64,000 bases of DNA from contig NZ_BILV01000029.1 of the NCBI RefSeq assembly GCF_004000745.1, positions 1-64,000 of the forward strand, written 5' to 3'. Within the stretch, counting starts at the first letter, position 1, and each line of letters begins with the position of its first letter. Shown here one piece after another: positions 1-7,787 of the stretch. The notes below the pieces were generated by a model. That model worked only from the letters and a program-made list of their open reading frames with translations. It had not been told where the DNA came from and searched no databases. This DNA is from Paenibacillus barengoltzii NBRC 101215 (GTDB lineage: Bacteria > Bacillota > Bacilli > Paenibacillales > Paenibacillaceae). The position numbers and the translations under genes were made by a program.

Positions 1-431
1 AAGGCCGCCGCGCTGCCGCCGGCGGCCACTGGATCGCGCCGCTGATCGATGCGCGGCGCGGCCAGGCCTATTCGGCGCTGTTCGCTGCACCAGCGCCGGG
101 CGGCCTGCCGGAGCGTCTCGAACCCGACGCGATCCGGCTGATGGACGGGTGGGCCGACGAGCTGAAGCGGCAGCTGGAGCAGCTGCCCGCAGAGGAACGG
201 CCGGCCCGCCTCTGGTTCGTGGGCGAGACCGAGAAGCATGAGGCGGCGATCGCGCCGCTGATCGCCGCCTTCGGCGAGCTCGTCCAGCTCGTGCCTTACG
301 AGCTGGAGGGCGCATGGGTTGGCATCGCCGGCGTGGCGCGCACCGCGCTGCCGGCGGACGATGTCCATGCGCTGGAGCCAAACTATACGCAGCTGGCCGA
401 AGCCGAAGCCAAACGGCTGCGGAACGCTTAA
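1..431 (+). CDS. tsaB: TsaB, tRNA t6A biosynthesis protein (5' partial)
   Basis: C-terminal part of a TsaB/YeaZ-type protein; the start lies left of the window. Reading from base 3, the frame has the family segment PLIDARRGQAYSALF before the first in-frame ATG at 141, so that ATG is internal. TsaB is an ASKHA-fold partner of TsaD and TsaE in making N6-threonylcarbamoyladenosine at tRNA position 37; it scaffolds the complex and is not itself the catalyst. The genes directly after it (rimI, tsaD) give the usual Firmicutes order and support the call. The stop at 429-431 is followed after 18 bp by the rimI reading frame, so co-transcription is likely. Confidence 0.88.
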   Translation, partial: GRRAAAGGHWIAPLIDARRGQAYSALFAAPAPGGLPERLEPDAIRLMDGWADELKRQLEQLPAEERPARLWFVGETEKHEAAIAPLIAAFGELVQLVPYELEGAWVGIAGVARTALPADDVHALEPNYTQLAEAEAKRLRNA

Positions 432-449
432 GGCGAGGGGGCGGCGAAG

Positions 450-956
450 CTGGAACAAGATCTGGAACAAGATATCGTATTCCGCAACATGACGCTCGCA
501 GATTTGCCGGACGTCATGGTGATCGAACATGAATCGTTTACGCTTCCGTGGAGTGAGGAAGCGTTTCGTAACGAGTTAACGCATAACCATTTTGCACGGT
601 ATCAAATCATGGAATATCGCGGCGAACCGATTGGATATGCCGGGATGTGGACGATCCTCGATGAGGCCCATATCACGAACATTGCTGTTCGTACCGCTTA
701 TCGCGGGCATCATCTCGGGGAGAAGCTGCTGCGTCGGATGATGGACTGGGCCATAGAGCTGGGGATGGTCCGGATGACGCTGGAGGTGCGGGTATCCAAT
801 GTTGTTGCCCGCTCACTTTATCAGAAAATGGGCTTTACCCCGGCAGGCGTGCGGAAAGGGTATTATTCCGATAATCATGAAGATGCAATCATAATGTGGT
901 GCGAGCTGCCAAGGTCGCAGTCGGAAACCGGGGAAGGAAGCGAAGGTTTGTGGTGA
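450..956 (+). CDS. rimI: RimI, ribosomal-protein-alanine N-acetyltransferase
   Basis: GNAT-fold acetyltransferase, predicted to use acetyl-CoA to acetylate the N-terminus of ribosomal protein S18. The acetyl-CoA loop region is visible as [14 protein letters not shown], followed by the C-terminal family signature [13 protein letters not shown]. The first ATG is at 489, but homologues carry a beta strand (here [11 protein letters not shown]) that begins before it, and the frame is open upstream. A CTG at 450 sits about 10 bases after a purine-rich GGCGAGGGGG, so a non-ATG start is plausible; 489 is the conservative alternative. The frame upstream holds a tandem 12-bp duplication (450-473). The stop overlaps the tsaD start. 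Confidence 0.85.
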   Translation: MEQDLEQDIVFRNMTLADLPDVMVIEHESFTLPWSEEAFRNELTHNHFARYQIMEYRGEPIGYAGMWTILDEAHITNIAVRTAYRGHHLGEKLLRRMMDWAIELGMVRMTLEVRVSNVVARSLYQKMGFTPAGVRKGYYSDNHEDAIIMWCELPRSQSETGEGSEGLW

Positions 957-1990
957 AGCAAGAGCAAGATGTGTATATTTTGGCGGTGGAGACGAGCTGT
1001 GACGAAACCTCAGCCGCCGTGGTGAAGAACGGAACGGAGGTGCTGAGCAACCTGATCGCCAGTCAGATTGAAACGCACCGGGCGTTTGGCGGCGTGGTGC
1101 CGGAGGTCGCTTCGCGCAAGCATGTCGAGAGCATTACGCGAATGCTGGAGGAAGCGGTACAGGAGGCGGGGATTGCGCCGGAATCGTTGTCGGCGATCGC
1201 CGTGACGGAAGGGCCGGGTTTGGTCGGCGCTCTGCTCGTTGGCATCATGGCAGCCAAGAGCCTCGCGTTCGCCTGGGATAAGCCCCTGATTGGCGTTCAT
1301 CATATTGCTGGTCACATCTACGCCAATCGGTTGAAGGCAGAGATGGTGTATCCGTCCATGGCGCTCGTAGTATCGGGCGGTCATACCGAGCTGGTGCTGA
1401 TGGAGCGGGAAGGAAGCTTCCGTCTGCTTGGACGGACGCGCGATGATGCCGTCGGTGAAGCTTACGACAAGGTGGCTCGGGCGCTGGGCTTCCCGTATCC
1501 CGGCGGTCCCTTCGTGGACAAGCTGGCTGCGGAAGCGGAGGAAGCCGAAGAGCTGCCGCGGGCTTGGCTGGAGCCGGATTCTTACGATTTCAGCTTAAGC
1601 GGACTCAAATCGGCCGTACTGAACGCGGTGAATCAGCACAAAATGCGCGGGGAGGACGGCTACCAAGCAGCGATTGCTCGCGGATTCCAAGAGTCGGTCA
1701 TCGAAGTGCTGGTGGAAAAAGCGATCCGCGCGGTCAAGGCAACCGGCTCCCGCCAACTGCTGCTCTGCGGGGGCGTCGCTGCGAATCGCGGGCTGCGTGC
1801 GGCACTGACCGAGCGCTGTGAGCGCGAAGGCATCGCTTTGTTGATCCCACCGCTGAAGTATTGTACCGACAACGCCGCGATGATTGGCGCTGCCGCCTAT
1901 TTGAAATGGCGCAGCGCTGAATTTTCCGATCTGGAGCTGAAAGCGGAGCCTTCCCTTTCGCTGGAGGGCTGGTCTGTCAGCCAGGGGTAG
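953..1990 (+). CDS. tsaD: TsaD, t6A threonylcarbamoyltransferase
   Basis: Catalytic subunit that transfers the threonylcarbamoyl group to A37 of ANN-decoding tRNAs. Visible signatures: the N-terminal ASKHA strand [24 protein letters not shown], the metal-binding HHIAGH near residues 116-121, VSGGHTELV, and the late [14 protein letters not shown] and TDNAAMIG motifs. About 345 aa, normal for the family. I chose GTG at 953, which overlaps the rimI TGA (GTGA) and has GGGGAAGGAAG upstream; GTG at 950 is equally possible, while the first ATG at 896 would add about 19 unconserved residues. It is the third gene of tsaB-rimI-tsaD and is followed by a terminator hairpin. Confidence 0.95.
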   Translation: MKQEQDVYILAVETSCDETSAAVVKNGTEVLSNLIASQIETHRAFGGVVPEVASRKHVESITRMLEEAVQEAGIAPESLSAIAVTEGPGLVGALLVGIMAAKSLAFAWDKPLIGVHHIAGHIYANRLKAEMVYPSMALVVSGGHTELVLMEREGSFRLLGRTRDDAVGEAYDKVARALGFPYPGGPFVDKLAAEAEEAEELPRAWLEPDSYDFSLSGLKSAVLNAVNQHKMRGEDGYQAAIARGFQESVIEVLVEKAIRAVKATGSRQLLLCGGVAANRGLRAALTERCEREGIALLIPPLKYCTDNAAMIGAAAYLKWRSAEFSDLELKAEPSLSLEGWSVSQG

Positions 1991-2014
1991 GTTCAACCGA
2001 GCCATCGCAAAACA

Positions 2015-2046
2015 AAAGGCCGGACAGTTTGTCCAGCCTTTTTCTT
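2015..2046 (+). terminator. Rho-independent terminator after tsaD
   Basis: An 11-bp stem (2015-2025 with 2031-2041, one mismatch) with a 5-base loop runs into a T-rich tract. It lies between tsaD and the convergent bactofilin gene, so it probably ends the tsaB-rimI-tsaD transcript and may serve both strands. Confidence 0.75.
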
Positions 2047-2061
2047 ATTTGATTCCTGGGA

Positions 2062-2547
2062 TCACCAGGTTTTATAAACGTTGTCGTTTTCCTGTTTGGT
2101 GTTATTTTTGGCAGAAGGGGTTGTTTCGGGATTCGCCGTCGCCGTTGTTGCCGCAGTTTCTTTCAATGCGGCGTTGTCGACCTTGTCCGCTCCGCCCATT
2201 TTGCTGGTTCCTTCAAACACGCTGCCTTCTTCAATGGAGAGGGAGGAGGCGACCATGTTCCCGAACAGCTTGCCTTTCGATGTGATGGACAGCTTGTTCT
2301 TCGCATGGACGTTGCCGTTGACGGTACCGGCGATGATGATATTGCGGGCTAAAATATTGGAATGGACCACGCCCTTCTCCCCAACCGTCACATCTCCTTC
2401 GCACTCGATATCGCCGGTGATTTGTCCTTCGATGCGCACGCCGGCATCCGAGCGGATTTTTCCTTCAAAAATACTGCCTTCCCCGATCAGCGTATCTGTC
2501 GTGTTTGGGTCCAGCTTCACGGATTTGGTATTATTCCTTAACTTCAT
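2062..2547 (-). CDS. Bactofilin-type cytoskeletal protein
   Basis: 161 aa. Residues about 20-115 form the repetitive beta-helix typical of bactofilins (DUF583/CcmA), with recurring short strands such as GEGSIFEGKI, GVRIEGQITGDIE, GEKGVVHSNI and AGTVNGNVHA. The tail from about residue 120 is low-complexity (Thr/Ala/Asn rich) and probably disordered. Bactofilins self-assemble without nucleotide and position cell-wall enzymes. It lies 3 bp downstream of the M23 peptidase gene on the same strand, a pairing known from bactofilin-LytM systems, so the two are likely translated from one mRNA and act together at the envelope. Confidence 0.92.
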   Translation of the reverse strand: MKLRNNTKSVKLDPNTTDTLIGEGSIFEGKIRSDAGVRIEGQITGDIECEGDVTVGEKGVVHSNILARNIIIAGTVNGNVHAKNKLSITSKGKLFGNMVASSLSIEEGSVFEGTSKMGGADKVDNAALKETAATTATANPETTPSAKNNTKQENDNVYKTW

Positions 2548-2550
2548 GAA

Positions 2551-3570
2551 TTAATCTTCCTCTCCGGGTTTTCTAAGGTAATCGGCCGGGTCGACCGTAC
2601 TGCCGTTCTTAACGACCTCAATATGCAGATGGGGGCCGGTGCTGCGGCCAGTGGAGCCCAGCTCCGCAATGATGTCGCCTTGTTTGACGGTGTCGCCCAC
2701 TTTGGTCAATATTTTGCTCAAATGCATATAGTTGGTTTTTAAGCCCGAGGGATGCGAAATCGTAATATAGTTGCCGCGAGCACTGGTGCGTCCGGTTTCA
2801 ATGACTTTGCCGTTGGCTGCAGCATAAATGGGATCGCCGATACTTCCCCCGATGTCCATACCGGCATGCTTCGTTAACCTCCCGGTAAACGGATCTTCCC
2901 GTTCCCCATATTCGGAGGTAATTCGAGTGGATACCGTAGGCCAATAGGTTGGCAAGATCGCCATCAGCGCCTTGTATTCCTCGACGGCTACCTTGGTCTG
3001 CTCCAGCCGCTGCTGTAAGCCGGGCATCTCATTTAAGGAGGTCATAATGCTCTCCTTCGTCTCCTGAACGAGATTCGCGATGTCCTGATCGGTCAGCGGA
3101 ATTGATTCTCCGCCAACTCCGCCTTCGGCAGTGAGAGAGGTCTTCGCTGGAGCGTTGGCAGCGGCTGCGGTTTTGTCCTTCTTTTTGCCGGTGCCGCCGT
3201 TCGTAAGCGATTGAAGCTCGGCTTCCAATTGCTCAAGCTCGCTCATCTTCGACTCGATCGATTTCGATTTTTCCGACAGCTCCATCAGTTCGTTTAACAG
3301 CCGGTCAATCTCCTGTTCCTTGTTCACGACGGTGTTCCTGAACTGGTTCGACGAATCTGACAACTGGGCTTCTAGCGTCCCGATCCGGTTCGTATGGGTG
3401 CGGTTCATCGCATAGAGAACCAGTACCGAAGTGAGCAGCACCGCTGTGGCGGCCAAAACGGCCAGTAAGTAGAACAAGCGAAATTTGAAACGGAACACGG
3501 GGCTGGTACCTTCCGGTACAACGAGCAGCGTGTAACGCCGGTTCACGTTCTTTTTGAATCGAAACTTCAT
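2551..3570 (-). CDS. M23 family peptidoglycan endopeptidase, membrane anchored
   Basis: 339 aa. One transmembrane helix at about residues 29-54 follows a basic cytoplasmic stretch; residues about 70-130 are a predicted coiled coil rich in Glu/Leu, then a Lys/Ala linker. The C-terminal LytM/M23 domain (about 215-330) has HAGMD, NYMHL and HLHIE, the usual zinc-binding and catalytic residues, so it should be active rather than degenerate. It would cut cross-bridges or stem peptides outside the membrane. SD GGAGGAAG precedes the ATG. The bactofilin gene follows immediately, suggesting a bactofilin-localised wall hydrolase. A ParM-like gene starts divergently 220 bp away. Confidence 0.92.
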   Translation of the reverse strand: MKFRFKKNVNRRYTLLVVPEGTSPVFRFKFRLFYLLAVLAATAVLLTSVLVLYAMNRTHTNRIGTLEAQLSDSSNQFRNTVVNKEQEIDRLLNELMELSEKSKSIESKMSELEQLEAELQSLTNGGTGKKKDKTAAAANAPAKTSLTAEGGVGGESIPLTDQDIANLVQETKESIMTSLNEMPGLQQRLEQTKVAVEEYKALMAILPTYWPTVSTRITSEYGEREDPFTGRLTKHAGMDIGGSIGDPIYAAANGKVIETGRTSARGNYITISHPSGLKTNYMHLSKILTKVGDTVKQGDIIAELGSTGRSTGPHLHIEVVKNGSTVDPADYLRKPGEED

Positions 3571-3790
3571 TTCTTCCTCCTGATCTTCTTGAGTTGAGCC
3601 TGTTATGATGTAGGACCAAGATCATACCTAATTAATGCCAATACAACTATTTCGGCAAATTGTGGCAAATCCCTTTTTCATTTTAAAAAAAATTGTAACT
3701 ATTTTCACGGGGGAAGCAGGATTTTGTCGAAGGGAAGCGAAAAGAGAAATGATTGGAAATGACTTGTTTCCTATAGGTGAGGAGGTAATT

Positions 3791-4885
3791 ATGATCAGAA
3801 TTGCCGGAATCGACGTTGGCAATGACAGCGTTAAGGTAGTAGTTGACGGTTCGCAACAACCGATCATTATTCCGAGTATCGTTTCTCCCGGATATGATAG
3901 ACATGTGCTGCAAGAAGAGGACTCTCCGCTGAAAGCGCTGGATGTTCGAGTCTATAGCCCTAAATTAAAGCGAAACAACCAGCGGTATTTTGTAGGCCTG
4001 TTGGCGATGGAGGACCAGGACAACTCGGAGCTGGAGGAAACGGACAACAAGGCGACCAGCGACCAGTCTCTGGTCGTAGCGCTGACCGCGCTAGCCTATG
4101 CGGCCCTTGCCGGGCAGACCTATCCGACTACGGGCGCCGGAATCGAAGAGGTGGAATACATCCTGGGCACGGGATTGCCGGTCCGCACGTATGTAGCCTT
4201 CCATCAAGCGTTCGAAGAGCGGTTAACCGGGGAGCATGAAGTGACGTTCTTGTCCACGCCGGAGCTGCGGGGGCGCACGGTACGTATTAACATCCGTCGT
4301 ACGATCGTTTCGGTCGAAGGTGCGGCCGCTTTGTTCCATTTGGCTACCAATGATACGCTTCAAATGCGGAATGAAGAGCTGCAAAACGGCTGCATCGGGA
4401 TTTGTGAAATCGGCGCTTTGACCACGGACTTCCCGGTGGTGAAGCGGATGAATATCGATAATCAGTTCAGTACTGGCGAACAGTTTGGCCTCGCTACCTA
4501 TCTGGATTCGATTATTCGCGATGTGGAGGACCAGTTCGGTTATCGCTTCCCGAGCCGTACGAAGCTGATCGGGCGCATTCGCAACCGTGAGTTCGTCATT
4601 CAAAGAGTAGGGGAAGGACAAGCGGATATTCGTCCGATCGTGGATATGTATTTCAGCCGGGCGGCGCAGAAGTTGGTGGATCTGATCCGCAAGCGGTGGA
4701 AGAAATACCCGGATATCGAGTGCTTCTACGTCCTGGGCGGCGGCGCAGCAGCGTTGAAATCGTACCTGATCGAAGCGGCTGGCCCGATGCGTCTGCGGTT
4801 TGAAGAGAACAGTGAGATTCTGAACGTAATGGGTTACTTGAAGCTGGCTAAGAACAAGGCTGGCCAACAACCTAACCCGGCGTAA
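3791..4885 (+). CDS. ParM/StbA-family actin-like ATPase
   Basis: 364 aa. The N-terminal phosphate-1 motif GIDVGNDSVKV, the central CEIGALTTDFPV (phosphate-2 like) and the late LGGGAAALKS (adenosine-binding region) mark an actin/Hsp70-fold ATPase of the ParM/StbA family. The ATG at 3791 has GGAGG upstream with good spacing; an in-frame ATG at 3635 would add 52 residues in an AT-rich, unconserved stretch and is rejected. Plasmid ParM proteins push DNA apart, but no ParR-like partner or plasmid gene is visible here. Position next to a bactofilin-peptidase pair suggests a chromosomal, possibly envelope-related role (inference). A strong terminator follows. Confidence 0.85.
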   Translation: MIRIAGIDVGNDSVKVVVDGSQQPIIIPSIVSPGYDRHVLQEEDSPLKALDVRVYSPKLKRNNQRYFVGLLAMEDQDNSELEETDNKATSDQSLVVALTALAYAALAGQTYPTTGAGIEEVEYILGTGLPVRTYVAFHQAFEERLTGEHEVTFLSTPELRGRTVRINIRRTIVSVEGAAALFHLATNDTLQMRNEELQNGCIGICEIGALTTDFPVVKRMNIDNQFSTGEQFGLATYLDSIIRDVEDQFGYRFPSRTKLIGRIRNREFVIQRVGEGQADIRPIVDMYFSRAAQKLVDLIRKRWKKYPDIECFYVLGGGAAALKSYLIEAAGPMRLRFEENSEILNVMGYLKLAKNKAGQQPNPA

Positions 4886-4900
4886 GCAACGGAGTTTTGT

Positions 4901-4930
4901 TCCGGCGGTGAAAGGACCGCCGGATTTTTT
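4901..4930 (+). terminator. Terminator after ParM-like gene
   Basis: Perfect 9-bp stem (4901-4909 with 4916-4924), 6-base loop, then six T residues. It directly follows the ParM-like stop and separates it from the next gene. Confidence 0.85.
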
Positions 4931-5028
4931 ATGCGAAAAATCGAGCACAATAGGGCGGAGTAGAGGGCATATTCTTTAAATTTCATCCTTCAGGTATAAT
5001 AAGGAAAAACCGAAGGAGGCTGGGAGCT

Positions 5029-5442
5029 TTGAGCTACAAAAATGCCTTTATTCGCGTATCAGCCGATTGTCCCGTCGACCGCGGGATTGTCCCGGTGTCG
5101 ACAAGAGCTGCAAAACCAGCCCATCTGATTCAATATGAGCTGCTCTCCCAAGCTCCGTACCGGTACAATCATGAGGAACTGCTGTTCGAGGTCCATATCC
5201 GTCACAAGCAGATTCCGGAGACGATCGTTCGGGAACGCCGAGAAGAGATCTGGGAGGAGCTGTTCAGCAAGTCTCACCCCTGCCTGCGGGCTTCGATGCT
5301 CCCTAAGAAATATGGCTGGGGTGTTCATTACGATGAGCAAGGGAAGATTGCGATCTATGGCATGGAATCGCCGGAGTACCAACGGTTTGCTGCCTCAACC
5401 GAGCTTCAGCAGCTGAATGCAATGAGGTCGAGCCGGAAGTAA
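5029..5442 (+). CDS. DUF6157 family protein
   Basis: 137 aa. The sequence matches the pattern I know as DUF6157: an N-terminal TTFIxV-like strand (here NAFIRVSADCP), PxHxIQYELL, a YxYxxxELLFEVHxRR segment and a C-terminal GWGVHYDEQGKIAIYGMES. No catalytic motif is evident and the function is unknown. TTG at 5029 is the start, with GAAGGAGGC eight bases upstream. A TATAAT-like box lies at about 4995 and the gene appears monocistronic, though no clear terminator separates it from the PNPOx-like gene 46 bp downstream. Confidence 0.8.
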   Translation: MSYKNAFIRVSADCPVDRGIVPVSTRAAKPAHLIQYELLSQAPYRYNHEELLFEVHIRHKQIPETIVRERREEIWEELFSKSHPCLRASMLPKKYGWGVHYDEQGKIAIYGMESPEYQRFAASTELQQLNAMRSSRK

Positions 5443-5488
5443 ACTAGCTATAGTCGGCAAACATTAGAGCCGTTGTGGAGGGATTGGA

Positions 5489-6037
5489 ATGGGGAAAATG
5501 TTTGATTCGCTGCTGCCGGAACATGAAGCTTTTATTCACCGGCAGCATCTCTTTTTTGTGGGCTCCGCACCGCTAAGTGCCGAGGGGCATGTGAACCTGT
5601 CGCCCAAAGGGTATGATGCGTTGCGGATTCTTTCGCCTAACGAGGTTGCTTATTTGGATTTGACGGGCAGTGGGAACGAGACGGCAGCCCATCTGATGGA
5701 GAATGGCCGGATAACGATCATGTTTGCCGCCTTTGAAGGCCAACCGCTGATTTTGCGTTTATATGGTAAAGGCCGGGTGTCTCTACCGGGATCGGAGGAG
5801 TGGGATCGGCTTGAGGGACTTTTTCCTAAATTGAATGGAGCACGTCAAATCATTCTGGTGTCCGTCTACGGCGTTCAAACCTCCTGCGGCTTTGGCGTTC
5901 CGCTGTTCAGCTATGAAGGGGATCGCGAAACCTTAATCAAATGGGCAGATAACAAAGGCGACACCGGGCTAGCGGATTACCGCCGCCAGAAGAACGCGGT
6001 CAGCTTGGACGGCTTGCCGTCGTCTTTTGCGGAATAA
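5489..6037 (+). CDS. Pyridoxamine 5'-phosphate oxidase-like flavoprotein
   Basis: 182 aa with a split-barrel flavin-binding fold. Family features are the early FFVGSAPLSAEGHVNLSPKG, DLTGSGNETAAHL and ITIMFAAFEGQPLILRL segments, as in small PNPOx-like proteins that bind FMN or F420/heme. These are usually general flavin reductases or stress proteins rather than true PdxH, and nothing here shows vitamin B6 metabolism. It starts at ATG 5489 after GGAGGGATTGG. The next gene, an AAC(3), begins 21 bp after its stop, so the two are probably co-transcribed. Confidence 0.8.
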   Translation: MGKMFDSLLPEHEAFIHRQHLFFVGSAPLSAEGHVNLSPKGYDALRILSPNEVAYLDLTGSGNETAAHLMENGRITIMFAAFEGQPLILRLYGKGRVSLPGSEEWDRLEGLFPKLNGARQIILVSVYGVQTSCGFGVPLFSYEGDRETLIKWADNKGDTGLADYRRQKNAVSLDGLPSSFAE

Positions 6038-6058
6038 AGTATATAGGAGAGATAAAAC

Positions 6059-6868
6059 ATGGTGGAGGAAATTCAAGGGGAATTGTACACAGTGGAGACG
6101 CTGCGGGCGGATTTGAAGGCGCTGGGCGTAAAGGAAGGCACCACGTTGCTTGTTCATTCCTCGTTTAAATCGTTAGGAAAATGGGTGTGCGGTGGTCCGA
6201 CGGCGGTTGTGCTCGCTTTGGAGGCAGCGCTTGGGGAGCAAGGCACCTTGGTGATGCCTACCCATTCCAACGACCTTGGCGATCCGTCCCGCTGGCAGAA
6301 TCCGCCGGTACCTCAGGCATGGTGGGATACGATCCGTGAGCAGATGCCGGCATACGATCCCGATCTGACTCCGCTGTGGTACATGGGCGTCATTCCGGAC
6401 ACCTTTCGTCGGCAGCAAGGTACAATACGCAGCGGTCATCCGCAGGTGTCGTTTGCGGCAAGAGGCCGCGAGGCGCTGAAGATCACCGCCGATCACGGTT
6501 TGGAGTATGGGCTCGGTGAGCGCTCGCCGCTGGCGCGAATTTACGAGCTGGGTGGAGAAGTTTTGCTGCTTGGTGTAGGGCACGAAAACAATACGTCGAT
6601 CCATTTGGCGGAATGTCGGGCGAACTATCCAGGCAAACAGATCTACACGGCTAAGGCCCCGATGCGGGTTCATGGGGAAAGACGCTGGGTAGAGTTTACC
6701 GAGCTGGAGTACAATTCGGATGATTTTGAGCGGTTGGGCGCCGACTTTGCGCGGGACACCGGGTTGGTGAAGCAGGGACAAGTTGCCGGGGCTACTGCGC
6801 TCCTGATGCCTCAACGGGAGCTGGTGGATTATGCAGTAGGATGGCTGGAGCGCCATCGGACTTCATAA
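6059..6868 (+). CDS. AAC(3)-family aminoglycoside N3-acetyltransferase
   Basis: 269 aa, normal for the AAC(3)/FrbF-like family, which acetylates the 3-amino group of 2-deoxystreptamine aminoglycosides from acetyl-CoA. Typical segments: VHSSFKSLGKWVCGGPTAVV, TLVMPTHSND, the RSGHPQVSFAARG stretch, a long spacer, and LLGVGHENNTSIHLAE with the conserved Glu. Chromosomal members in Bacillales often confer little or no resistance, so the substrate is open. ATG at 6059 follows TATAGGAGAG. Its 3' end runs into a truncated oxidoreductase gene that overlaps the last 28 bases. Confidence 0.85.
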   Translation: MVEEIQGELYTVETLRADLKALGVKEGTTLLVHSSFKSLGKWVCGGPTAVVLALEAALGEQGTLVMPTHSNDLGDPSRWQNPPVPQAWWDTIREQMPAYDPDLTPLWYMGVIPDTFRRQQGTIRSGHPQVSFAARGREALKITADHGLEYGLGERSPLARIYELGGEVLLLGVGHENNTSIHLAECRANYPGKQIYTAKAPMRVHGERRWVEFTELEYNSDDFERLGADFARDTGLVKQGQVAGATALLMPQRELVDYAVGWLERHRTS

Positions 6869-7293
6869 ATTACGGGTTATTCCGTGGTGAAGTAGAAAAA
6901 GAACAACGGATACTGCTCCAATACGATCGAATTGTGTTCCAGTTCCCGTTTTATTGGTACAGCTGTCCGCCTCTGCTGAAGAAGTGGTTTGACGATGTCC
7001 TGACTTTCGGCTGGGCTTATGGCCCTGGGGGAGAGAACCTGCTTGGCAAAGAGTTTATGCTCGCCATTATGACTGGCGGAACGGAAGTCAGCTACAGGTC
7101 AGGCGGCGATAACTCGTCTACGATCAGCGAGTTCTTGCGACCGATCGAAAAAACGTTAGCCCGATGCAACGGAACCCTGCTTCCGGCATTCGTGGCTTAT
7201 GGTGTCAAGCGTGCGAGTGCGGCGGAGTTGGCCGAAACGGCCGCAAAGTACATGGAATTCATCCGGTCCCCCCGAGCCGTGCTCGTCCATTGA
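6841..7293 (+). pseudogene. NAD(P)H-dependent oxidoreductase, 5'-truncated
   Basis: The reading frame encodes the last three quarters of a YwrO/MdaB-type flavodoxin-fold quinone reductase: EKEQRILLQYDRIVFQFPFYWYS is cut short here to its core IVFQFPFYWYSCPPLLKKW, followed by GWAYGPGGENLLGK and MTGGTE. The roughly 45 N-terminal residues with the first beta strand and the FMN-phosphate loop (HPxxxxS) are absent. The only nearby ATG (6841) lies inside the aac(3) gene in another frame and has no good ribosome site. I read this as a deletion that removed the gene's start and joined it to the end of aac(3). Expression as a functional enzyme is unlikely. Confidence 0.75.
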
Positions 7294-7302
7294 TTTTAAA
7301 AA

Positions 7303-7350
7303 AGGGACCGTCCTGAAGAGGTCAGAAGCGCTCTTCGGGACGGTCCCTCT
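7303..7350. terminator. Bidirectional terminator
   Basis: An 18-bp stem (7303-7320 with 7331-7348) with a single G-T-type mismatch and a 10-base loop lies between the convergent oxidoreductase remnant and rhodanese gene. On the minus strand it is followed by six T residues, so it most clearly ends the cysK-rhodanese transcript. Confidence 0.85.
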
Positions 7351-7391
7351 AATTTAGCTTGAGGATCATGTTCTGCTGGGTATAACGATAA

Positions 7392-7763
7392 TTAATGTGA
7401 TGAATCCTCGTCGATTCCGTATTCGACCTCAAGGTCCCAACCCAGCATCCCGCCTAGAAAATTGTGAACCCGTTCAAAGCCCTGCGCCTGCAAGAAACTG
7501 GCAACTTCATAGCTGCGTGAACCGCTGCGGCACACAAACACATATTCCTGCTTCGGATCGAGCTCATCCATCCGCTCCGGAATGTCCCCCATCGGGATCA
7601 GGGGAATCCCGGGAATATGGCCGGCTTCATACTCGAATGGTTCACGCACATCGATTACGATCGTCTCGTTGGCGGGATCCTGAAGCAAGGCGTGCAATTC
7701 GTCCTTATCGATATGGGAGATGCCTCCGATCATTTGGGGCATGGTATCAGTCCTCTTTTCCAT
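7392..7763 (-). CDS. Rhodanese-like domain protein
   Basis: 123 aa, a single rhodanese domain: IVIDVREPFEYEAGHI followed by the active-site loop with Cys78 (CRSGSRS) and the C-terminal FLGGMLGWDLE. Such proteins carry persulfide sulfur. The frame starts MEKRTDTMPQM; the shorter start at MPQM (about 7742) is also possible and fits the domain boundary. It sits 24 bp downstream of cysK on the same strand and in front of a strong terminator, so it probably shares the cysK mRNA and works in sulfur transfer around cysteine synthesis (inference). Confidence 0.9.
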   Translation of the reverse strand: MEKRTDTMPQMIGGISHIDKDELHALLQDPANETIVIDVREPFEYEAGHIPGIPLIPMGDIPERMDELDPKQEYVFVCRSGSRSYEVASFLQAQGFERVHNFLGGMLGWDLEVEYGIDEDSSH

Positions 7764-7787
7764 GAGTAGGATAGTTTCTTCTTTCGT

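Noticed and set aside
6059-6868. Acquired antibiotic-resistance cassette
   Set aside because: No integron or transposon features nearby and chromosomal AAC(3)-like genes are common in Bacillales; activity is unproven.
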